From assembly GCA_946480925.1 (NCBI GenBank), contig CAMLLU010000063.1, forward strand, positions 1 to 33,042: a stretch of 33,042 nucleotides of DNA, written 5' to 3'. The notes below the pieces were generated by a model. It did no database searches. It had not been told where the DNA came from and was given only the letters and a program-made list of their open reading frames with translations. Source of the stretch: an uncultured Rivibacter sp. Lineage in GTDB: Bacteria; Pseudomonadota; Gammaproteobacteria; Burkholderiales; Burkholderiaceae. Below, one piece after another: positions 17,331-23,734 of this stretch (positions are counted from its first letter, which is position 1; each line of letters opens with the position of its first letter). The translations under genes and the position numbers were made by a program.

Positions 17331-17655
17331 AGTACGCGCCGGGCTCGGCGCTCACGTTCGAATCGCAGCCGCGGCCCGCGGCGACCCAGCGCCTGGCCAG
17401 GCGGGCCACCCACGGCACGCTCCAGCGCAGGGCGGCGGGCAAGTGGCGCTGCGGCTGCTCGATGAGCCCGCAGCGGTACTGGCGCGTCTGCGCCTTCCAC
17501 ACCAGGGCGGCACAGGCGCCGCGGCGCCTGCGGCTCACCAGCTGGCCCAGCGGGCACGGCTCGCTGGCGCAGCACACGCCGCAGCCATTGCAGGCCAGGC
17601 CTGCGGGAGGCTTGGCCGGCGCGGCGGCATGCAGGTGGATGACCTGGTGGAGCAT
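17329..17655 (-). CDS. Cysteine-cluster protein (YkgJ-like)
   Basis: The 108-residue protein has a dense cysteine motif CNGCGVCCASEPC near residues 22-34 and further cysteines in GACAAL, YRCGL and GRGC. CxxCGxCC is the start of the YkgJ-type cluster, thought to bind zinc or an iron-sulphur centre; partner and reaction are unknown. The rest is basic and tryptophan-rich (LPAALRWSVPWVARLARRW), which could touch membrane or nucleic acid. The start at 17655 is taken because the cysteine domain follows at once; the ribosome site is poor. It is divergent from the YceI gene at 17808, and the 152 bases between hold both promoters. Confidence 0.6.
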   Translation of the reverse strand: MLHQVIHLHAAAPAKPPAGLACNGCGVCCASEPCPLGQLVSRRRRGACAALVWKAQTRQYRCGLIEQPQRHLPAALRWSVPWVARLARRWVAAGRGCDSNVSAEPGAY

Positions 17656-17807
17656 TGGGCTATCTTGGCCAGGAACGGCAGTTTCCGATCGCTTGAAAAG
17701 CGATGTCGATTCCGGCCGCGTCCGTTCGTCGTGTGAATGAAGCCCGGCTTCGACACGCAACCCAGCCTCCAACGACACCCAACGCCCCAACCCGAGAGCG
17801 AACCGAC

Positions 17808-18380
17808 ATGAAACACCTCACCTGCGCCTTGCTGCTGGCCGCCGCCCCCTTTGCCGCGACGGCCGCCCCGGTCACTTACCAGATCGACCCCTCGCACACC
17901 TTCCCCAGCTTCGAAGCCGACCACATGGGCATTTCGGTGTGGCGCGGCAAGCTCAACAAGAACACCGGCACGGTGACCTACGACAAGCAGGCGGGCACCG
18001 GTGACATCGACATCACGGTGGACCTGGCCAGCATCGACTTCGGCCAGCTCCAACTCAACGCCTGGGCTCGCGGCAAGGACTTCTTCGACGTGAAGAAGTA
18101 CCCGAAGGCCACCTACAAGGGCCGCTTCGAAGGCAGCAACGGCGGTGTGCCCGCGCAGGTGGTGGGCGAGCTCACCCTGCACGGGGTCACGCGGCCGGTC
18201 AACCTGACCATCCACTCCCTCAAGTGCATTCCGCACCCGCTGCACAAGCGCGAGCTGTGCGGCGGCGATGCGAGCGGCAGCTTCAACCGCGACGAGTTCG
18301 GCCTGAGTGCTGGCAAGGACTGGGGCTTCAAGATGGACGTGCAACTGCGCATCCAGGTGGAAGCGGTGGCTACGCAGTGA
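17808..18380 (+). CDS. YceI-like periplasmic lipocalin-fold protein
   Basis: The 190-residue exported protein has a signal peptide MKHLTCALLLAAAPFAATA. The mature part begins PVTYQIDPSHTFPSFEADHMG, the YceI signature, and continues with KNTGTVTYDK, DFFDVKKYPKATYKG and VVGELTLHGVTRPVNLTI, all conserved positions of this extended lipocalin-like barrel. YceI proteins bind isoprenoid lipids such as polyprenyl chains in the periplasm, and some respond to base or osmotic stress. Two cysteines (in LKCIPHP and RELCGGD) frame a loop and probably form a disulphide. The start at 17808 follows a GAGAGCG stretch. Transcribed alone or with the next gene (114 bases on). Confidence 0.9.
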   Translation: MKHLTCALLLAAAPFAATAAPVTYQIDPSHTFPSFEADHMGISVWRGKLNKNTGTVTYDKQAGTGDIDITVDLASIDFGQLQLNAWARGKDFFDVKKYPKATYKGRFEGSNGGVPAQVVGELTLHGVTRPVNLTIHSLKCIPHPLHKRELCGGDASGSFNRDEFGLSAGKDWGFKMDVQLRIQVEAVATQ

Positions 18381-18494
18381 CAGCGCGCCCTCGTGCGGTT
18401 TTTCAGCGCCGCCTTGGCCGTTGTCATCTATGCTGCGCTGCAGCCCGCGCCCAGCCGGGCGGCACGCCGACACCTCTCGCACCGTGGAGGCCCC

Positions 18495-18986
18495 TTGAAC
18501 GAAGCACTCGAACGCCTTGCCGGCGAGCTTGCGCTCAATGCACCGGGCAACGAGCGCCTGCGCCTGGCGTTCGGATACGCCTGCGCACTGCGGGTGGAGC
18601 ACTTGCTCGAAGAACCTGCCGTCGCCGAATGCCTGCAGGGCCTCCGTCAGTTTCTCGATGGCTCGATCGGCCGTGGTCAGCTTGAAGCACTGGCCGAACA
18701 GGCTTCGAGCCTCGCGAATCGACACCAGGGTTCAAAGTCCATCGACGGTTGCGGCCATGCCGCGGTGTCGGCCACCTATGCCGTTGCCAACGCGCTGGCA
18801 GGCAAGGCGCTGCAGGCGGCGCAGTACGCGGCCTACGCCACGATGTATGGCCAGGGAGGCTACGGTGCCGTGGCCGACCGCGAGTCCTTCGAGCCGGAAT
18901 TCCAGTGGCAGGCTGCGCGCCTGGCATCGCTGGCGGCTCAAGAAGGTGCGCCCGTCGCGGCCATGCCCGGCACCACCTTCGAATGA
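18495..18986 (+). CDS. Alanine-rich helical protein, possible Imm-5-like immunity protein
   Basis: The probable start is TTG at 18495, because GGAGG sits five bases before it; a GTG at 18393 in the same frame would add 34 residues that look non-coding. The product of about 163 residues is nearly all helix and alanine-rich: RLRLAFGYACALRVEHLLEE, then a ring of AVSATYAVANALAGKALQAA and QYAAYATMYGQGG. The order and the paired Ala-rich helices recall the 'putative immunity protein' Imm-5-like family, but this is a resemblance by eye. No toxin gene is adjacent. Its stop overlaps a possible upstream start of the LysE gene (ATGA at 18983-18986), so the two may be cotranscribed. Confidence 0.55.
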   Translation: MNEALERLAGELALNAPGNERLRLAFGYACALRVEHLLEEPAVAECLQGLRQFLDGSIGRGQLEALAEQASSLANRHQGSKSIDGCGHAAVSATYAVANALAGKALQAAQYAAYATMYGQGGYGAVADRESFEPEFQWQAARLASLAAQEGAPVAAMPGTTFE

Positions 18987-19021
18987 GCCGGTTCTCGCCA
19001 AAGCCAATCGCAAACACCGCC

Positions 19022-19651
19022 ATGTCGCAAACACTCATCCTCTTCGCCGTCATCGCCTTCATCGGCATCGCTACACCCGGCCCAACCGTCTTGCTGGCCC
19101 TCAGCAACGGCTCGCGCTTCGGCGTGAAGGCCTCGGTGCCGGGCATGGTGGGCGCCGTGCTGTCGGACTTCGTGCTGATCTCGGCCGTGGCGTTGGGGCT
19201 GGGAGCGTTGCTGGCAGCTTCGGAGTTCTGGTTCTCCGCGGTCAAGTGGGTGGGTGTGGCGTATCTGGCCTACCTGGGCGTGCGCATGCTGCGCTCCAAG
19301 GGCACGCTCACACTGCCCGACGAGCCGGCAGCCACGGGCCATGCCAGCCGCCGCCGGACCATCTTCCTGCGCAGCTTTCTGGTGGCCGTCACCAACCCGA
19401 AGGGCTATCTGTTCTTCTCGGCCTTCCTGCCGCAGTTCATCGTCACCAACGAGCCGCAGCTGCCGCAGTACGTGGTGCTCGCGCTCGTCTTCGCCAGCAT
19501 CGACTTCCTGGTGATGCTGGCCTATGCCGCAGCAGGCGCGCAGGCCATTCGTGCGCTGCGTGCCAAGGGCGTCTTGTGGCTCGACCGGTTGTGCGGCGGG
19601 GCGCTGCTGGCACTGGCGGGCTCTCTTGCGCTGTACCGCCGCAACGCGTAG
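19022..19651 (+). CDS. LysE/RhtB family amino-acid exporter
   Basis: The 209-residue inner-membrane protein has about six hydrophobic helices and the LysE signature near the N-terminus: FIGIATPGPTVLLALSNGSRFG. Later come VAYLAYLGVRMLRS and FLVAVTNPKGYLFFSAFLPQF, both typical of RhtB-type exporters of amino acids or homoserine lactones. The substrate is unknown. The start at 19022 (MSQTLILFAV) agrees with the family; an ATG at 18983 that overlaps the previous stop is also possible and would mean translational coupling. A stable hairpin 50 bases after the stop may end the transcript. Confidence 0.88.
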   Translation: MSQTLILFAVIAFIGIATPGPTVLLALSNGSRFGVKASVPGMVGAVLSDFVLISAVALGLGALLAASEFWFSAVKWVGVAYLAYLGVRMLRSKGTLTLPDEPAATGHASRRRTIFLRSFLVAVTNPKGYLFFSAFLPQFIVTNEPQLPQYVVLALVFASIDFLVMLAYAAAGAQAIRALRAKGVLWLDRLCGGALLALAGSLALYRRNA

Positions 19652-20001
19652 CGACCTTCGGCACTGGAGCAACGACGCAGCGCATCGATCGACACTCCAT
19701 GGTTTCGTGCCGGCCAGCGACGAGGCTGGCACACGAAAGAAACGCTCCGCGGCACCGATGGGCCACCGCCAGATATTCGACGCCAGACGGCAAGGCTTCC
19801 GTCGCGTTTAGCTCATGACTTCATCCGCCTTCCCTTTCTAGACTCGTATCCAAAAGTTTGTGGCGTGACCGTCACGTGACCACAAACGCAGCTGCAGCGA
19901 TGCAGCTACCCGTCCGACTCAGGACTGCAGGCGTTGGAGCCGCATCCCGAGGCGGCTCGCGGATACCGTCTCTGTTGCATGCAAGCGGCGTAGTAAAAGA
20001 C
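19652..20001 (+). other. 350-base intergenic region before the chemosensory cluster
   Basis: No gene is supported here. It contains the stem-loop at 19703-19738 and a dyad at 19856-19887, GTTTGTGG-CGTGAC-C-GTCACG-TGA-CCACAAAC, which is symmetrical over 32 bases apart from a three-base bulge. The dyad lies about 115 bases before the first start codon of the cluster, where an activator or repressor could bind. No clear -35/-10 pair was found. Confidence 0.5.
19703..19738 (+). terminator. Stem-loop downstream of the LysE gene
   Basis: TTTCGTG/CACGAAA outside and GCCAGC/GCTGGC inside, joined by a small internal loop, give a 13-bp compound stem. It lacks a clear T-tract, so it may be a Rho-type end or a message-stabilising structure. 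Confidence 0.45.
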
Positions 20002-20841
20002 ATGGCAGTAACCTACAGCGTTTGCATTCAAGGGTTCAGCTCATTCGAGAGCGAAACCTTCGAAGCGTTCTTCAGGCTCGCGGCGCGCCGGGCACCTTCA
20101 TACCGATGCGTCGGTGACCTGGCCCTGGCCGACATCGTGATCGCCGACGCGGGGCAGACCGCCATGCTGGAGGCCGTCACCCGTGCAGGCAAGCTGCACC
20201 GAACGCTCACCGTCGGCCATGGCCAGGTGCCCGGCGCGGCAGCGGGCATCACTCGCCCCATCAACATGATGGCGCTGCTGCGCATGCTGGACGAACTCGC
20301 CGGCAGCATGTCGGCCCACCCCGCCGCTCAAACCGCAGCGGCGCCCCATGGAGGCGCCGCTGCGCCGGTCAAGCGGGTTGCGCATGCCACGGGCAGCGTG
20401 CCCCACGCCGCTGCGGCGAACGACCACGACGCCGGCGCCATGCACATCCTGGTGGTCGACGACAGCGACGTCGCCCTGCGATTCATGCAGGCACGCCTGC
20501 GCCGGCTGGGCTTCGAGGTGTCGTTGGCGAACAGTGGCGACGAAGCCCTGCGCATGCTCGAGCAACGGCAATACGCCTTCGTCTTCCTCGACGTGATGAT
20601 GGCCGGCCTCGACGGGTTCCAGACCTGCAAGCGCATCAAGCAGAAGGAACACGCCGCCGGTGAGCCGCCACGCGTGATCATGCTCACCAGCAAGGGCGGC
20701 CCCATCGACAAGCTGCGCGGCACGCTCGCGGGCTGCGACGGCTATCTGGTCAAGCCGCTGGACGAGCTGCGGCTCGTGAAGCTGCTCGCGCAGCTCGACC
20801 CGGCCTTCATGGCCCGCTTCGGCGAGAGTGCCGCAGCCTAG
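20002..20841 (+). CDS. Two-domain response regulator: pseudo-receiver plus receiver
   Basis: The 279-residue protein has two receiver-like halves. The C-terminal half (about 147-265) is a canonical receiver: MHILVVDDSD (acidic pair 153-154), phospho-acceptor Asp197 in FLDVMM, Thr229 in MLTSKG and Lys251 in LVKPLDE. The N-terminal half (1-103) has a similar rhythm, with ADIVIADA in the acceptor place, but its conserved Lys-Pro is replaced by Arg-Pro (TRPIN, 84-88) and the first strand lacks the acidic pair. It is therefore a degenerate receiver, probably for dimerisation or docking. An Ala/Pro-rich linker (104-145) joins them. There is no DNA-binding domain, so output is by protein contact, as for PilG. 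First gene of the chemosensory cluster; its ribosome site is weak. Confidence 0.85.
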   Translation: MAVTYSVCIQGFSSFESETFEAFFRLAARRAPSYRCVGDLALADIVIADAGQTAMLEAVTRAGKLHRTLTVGHGQVPGAAAGITRPINMMALLRMLDELAGSMSAHPAAQTAAAPHGGAAAPVKRVAHATGSVPHAAAANDHDAGAMHILVVDDSDVALRFMQARLRRLGFEVSLANSGDEALRMLEQRQYAFVFLDVMMAGLDGFQTCKRIKQKEHAAGEPPRVIMLTSKGGPIDKLRGTLAGCDGYLVKPLDELRLVKLLAQLDPAFMARFGESAAA

Positions 20842-20887
20842 GTCGGCGCGCGATACCCACAGGATTCTTTGAGGCAGGAGTAACGCA

Positions 20888-21235
20888 ATGAAGAAGGTAC
20901 TGGTTGTCGACGACGCCGCCGTCGACCTGAAGAACCTGGAGAAGATCGTTTCCGAGACGGGCGCCATCGTCATCACGGCCTCGTCCGGCGAAGAGGCCAT
21001 TGCCAAGGCGCGCGAACACCAACCGTCGCTCGTGCTGCTGGACGTCAACATGCCCGGCCTCGACGGTTTCTCCACCGCGCGCCATCTCGCGAGCGATGCG
21101 CTGACCAAGGAGATCCGCGTGGTGTTCGTGACGAGCAAGAACCAGAAGGCCGACCGCGTCTTCGCGCAGATGCTCGGTGCCAAGGGCTACGTCACCAAGC
21201 CGTACCGCGTCGAAGACATCCGGTCGCACCTGTGA
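20888..21235 (+). CDS. Single-domain response regulator (PilH/CheY-like)
   Basis: The 115-residue protein is only a receiver domain: MKKVLVVDDA (acidic residues 8-9), acceptor Asp52 in LLDVNMPGLDG, Thr82 in FVTSKN and Lys104 in YVTKPY. PilH and CheY have the same size and lack an output domain. The start has AGGAG at seven bases, the best ribosome site of the cluster. With the two-domain regulator before it, it mirrors the PilG/PilH pair of Pil-Chp systems, in which one regulator drives pilus extension and the other limits it or acts as a phosphate sink. Which role applies here cannot be read from sequence. Confidence 0.88.
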   Translation: MKKVLVVDDAAVDLKNLEKIVSETGAIVITASSGEEAIAKAREHQPSLVLLDVNMPGLDGFSTARHLASDALTKEIRVVFVTSKNQKADRVFAQMLGAKGYVTKPYRVEDIRSHL

Positions 21236-21273
21236 ACCCGTGAACCTCTGAACCTCTCGCCGGCGCCCCCACC

Positions 21274-21792
21274 ATGACCGACTCCCTGGCCAGCCCGGCC
21301 GCCATGGGCGATGCGCAGTTGCCTGCCGTAGCGCCCAAAACACCGGCACAAGGCATCGAGTGCGGCGCACTGCGGCTCGCCTTCACCTACGACTGGGCGC
21401 GCGCCATCGTCGAGGACTTCAGCCTCACGCCCGTGCCCAATGCACCCGCCTGGTTCATCGGTGCCAGCAACGTCGAAGGCGAGATCGTGCCGGTCTTCGA
21501 CCTCGAGTCATGGGCGGGAGTCGGGGCGCCGCAGCCTTCTCACCCGGAGCACACCCTCGACAAGACCCGGCTGCTGCTGGGTGGCCGCGCCGGGCAACGT
21601 GCAGCGATCGCCTTTTCGGGCGAGGCCCGCATGGTCCACCACATGCCGGGGCGACGCGTGCAGGCGAGCGGCGACGCGGGGCTGGGACGGTTGCACGAGT
21701 TCGTGCTGGCCGAGTCCGACACCACACCCCGGCATTCGGTCATCGACGCGCAGCGGCTGTTCGAGCGGCTGGCCATCGACATCTCTTCCTGA
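21274..21792 (+). CDS. CheW-like adaptor (PilI-like)
   Basis: The 172-residue protein fits the CheW fold that links receptor tips to the CheA kinase. Recognisable pieces are RLAFTYDWARAIVEDFSLTPVPNAPAWFIG (residues about 33-62), where CheW has its PxxPxxxxG strand-turn, then NVEGEIVPVFDLESW (CheW: GxIVPVIDL) and AIAFSGEARMVHHMP in the second subdomain. A 25-residue Ala/Pro-rich N-terminus precedes the fold. It lies 38 bases after the PilH-like gene and 100 bases before the receptor gene, in one transcription unit. The sequence is diverged, so it probably serves only this cluster's receptor and kinase. Confidence 0.85.
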   Translation: MTDSLASPAAMGDAQLPAVAPKTPAQGIECGALRLAFTYDWARAIVEDFSLTPVPNAPAWFIGASNVEGEIVPVFDLESWAGVGAPQPSHPEHTLDKTRLLLGGRAGQRAAIAFSGEARMVHHMPGRRVQASGDAGLGRLHEFVLAESDTTPRHSVIDAQRLFERLAIDISS

Positions 21793-21892
21793 TTGATTGA
21801 CTGACTGACCGGCCGACTGGCAGACAGAAACACACGGGCCCGCTACCGGCGCCGCAGGCGCTGCCGGGCGCTTCCTTTCGACCTCCATTCCC

Positions 21893-23692
21893 ATGAACCT
21901 TCGACAGAAACTGCTTCTTTCCTTCGGCCTGCTGCTCGGGCTGACGCTGACGCTGGCCACCACCGACTACTGGCAGCTGAAGGACCTGCGCGAAACGCTG
22001 AACAAGACGCAGAGCAAGGAGGCCTACCTAGGACGGGTGCAGGCCGCCTTGTGGGAGCTGCGCTTCATCGCTCCCCAGCTCATCGCGGTGAGCGACCCCA
22101 CCATCCGCCAGAAGTACATCGCGGCCGAGCCGGTGCTGTTCGACCGGGCAGCCGAAAGCCTGTCGCAGTACGTGGCGCTCGGTGGCCTGACGCCCGAGGA
22201 AGTGGAAGGCCACAAGAAGCTGACCGATACCTTCGCGGCCTATCGCGAACGCCGCCGTGAGCTGGTCAGGCTCGTCTCCGAAGGCAAGACGGAAGAAGCC
22301 GTGCAGTGGCGCACTCAATACACCACGCCGCTGGGTGAGGCCAACGTGGCGGCGCTCGACCGGCTGATCGAGCTGACGCGTCACAACGACGCCCAGCGGC
22401 GCGCCACGCAGGACCGGTCCGCCGAACTCGCGAACTACTGGACGCTGGGCATCGGCGCGCTGGCGCTGGTGATCGGCGCGCTGGCGTCGTACTTGGTGCT
22501 GCGCTCGCTGACCGGACCCATCCAGCGACTGCTTTCGGTGCTCGGCCGGCTGAGCCAGGGCGACTACACCGCACGCGCACAACTCACGTCGCAGGACGAG
22601 CTGGGCCACGTGGGGCAGGCGCTGGACCGCCTGCTCGACGAGCGCCTGGAAGCCGTGGCCCGCCAGGCCAGGGAGAACGAGCAGCTCAACGACTCCATCA
22701 TCGCGTTGCTGCAGACCGTGCTGCAGCTTTCGAACAAGGACCTCACCGCACGCGCGCCCGTCACGGACGACGTGGTCGGCACCGTGTCGTCGTCGATCAA
22801 CCAGCTCAGCCACGAAACCGGGCTGGCGCTGGCCTCGGTGCAGCAGATCGCCGGCAACCTGCGGCAGACCTCCGAGCACGTGGCGCAGCAGGCCGCGCAG
22901 GTGGACACCACCGCGCGCGCCGAGCGGCAGGCCTTGCAGGAGATGTCCGTCAGCCTCACGCAGACGATCCAGCAGGTGAACGAGGTGGCCTCGCTGTCGG
23001 AGCGCTCCAACCACGTGGCTACCCAGGCCTCCGCCGCGACCGACGCGGCCCTGCGCACCGTGGACGCCACGGTGCGCGGCATGGACAGCCTGCGCGAATC
23101 CATCGCCGAAATGGAGAAGCGCTTCAAGCGCCTGGGCGAGCGCTCGCAGGAGATCTCGTCGGTCGTGGGCCTCATCAACACACTGTCCGAACGCACTCAC
23201 GTGCTGGCCCTCAATGCCTCGATGCAGGCCGCCACGGCCGGTGACGCGGGCCGGGGCTTCGCCGTCGTGGCCGAAGAAGTGCAGCGACTGGCCGACAACG
23301 CACGCCAGGCCACGAACCAGATCTCGCAACTGGTGCACAACATCCAGAGCGAAACGAGCGACACGGTGTTCACGATGAACCGGCTGATCGAGCACGTGGT
23401 CACCCAGTCCGAACGTGCGCAGGCCGCCGGTACGCAGATGGTGCAAACGCGCGAAACCACCTCGGCCCTCGTGGGCCTGGTGCAGCAGATCGCCGCCTTC
23501 GCGCACACGCAGAGCGAGCTCACGCAGCAGCTGCGCCAGTCGGTCACGCAGCTCAACGATGGCGCGGTGTCCACGTCACGCGCCATCGCGGCACAGAACG
23601 AATCGGCCTCCACGCTGCTGGCGTTCGCGCGCAGGCTCACCGAAACGGTGGGCCAGTTCAAGCTGTCCGAACGCGCCATGGGCGCCAACTGA
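21893..23692 (+). CDS. Methyl-accepting chemotaxis protein (PilJ-like) with tandem HAMP
   Basis: The 599-residue receptor has a first membrane helix at about 7-24, a periplasmic helical bundle (25-182), a second membrane helix at about 183-204, and HAMP from 205. A further HAMP-like segment follows at about 262-312 ([25 protein letters not shown]...). A long coiled coil ends in the signalling hairpin around 437-468 ([33 protein letters not shown]), which contacts CheW and CheA. In canonical receptors the hairpin reads NAAIEAARAG; here it is [10 protein letters not shown], a small but real departure. The periplasmic part resembles a four-helix bundle, not a Cache domain. No CheR/CheB genes are present, so adaptation by methylation may depend on genes elsewhere or be absent. 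Confidence 0.92.
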   Translation: MNLRQKLLLSFGLLLGLTLTLATTDYWQLKDLRETLNKTQSKEAYLGRVQAALWELRFIAPQLIAVSDPTIRQKYIAAEPVLFDRAAESLSQYVALGGLTPEEVEGHKKLTDTFAAYRERRRELVRLVSEGKTEEAVQWRTQYTTPLGEANVAALDRLIELTRHNDAQRRATQDRSAELANYWTLGIGALALVIGALASYLVLRSLTGPIQRLLSVLGRLSQGDYTARAQLTSQDELGHVGQALDRLLDERLEAVARQARENEQLNDSIIALLQTVLQLSNKDLTARAPVTDDVVGTVSSSINQLSHETGLALASVQQIAGNLRQTSEHVAQQAAQVDTTARAERQALQEMSVSLTQTIQQVNEVASLSERSNHVATQASAATDAALRTVDATVRGMDSLRESIAEMEKRFKRLGERSQEISSVVGLINTLSERTHVLALNASMQAATAGDAGRGFAVVAEEVQRLADNARQATNQISQLVHNIQSETSDTVFTMNRLIEHVVTQSERAQAAGTQMVQTRETTSALVGLVQQIAAFAHTQSELTQQLRQSVTQLNDGAVSTSRAIAAQNESASTLLAFARRLTETVGQFKLSERAMGAN

Positions 23693-23734
23693 CGGCATGC
23701 CCACGCAGCAGACCCTCACCCTCGGGAGCCCGCC

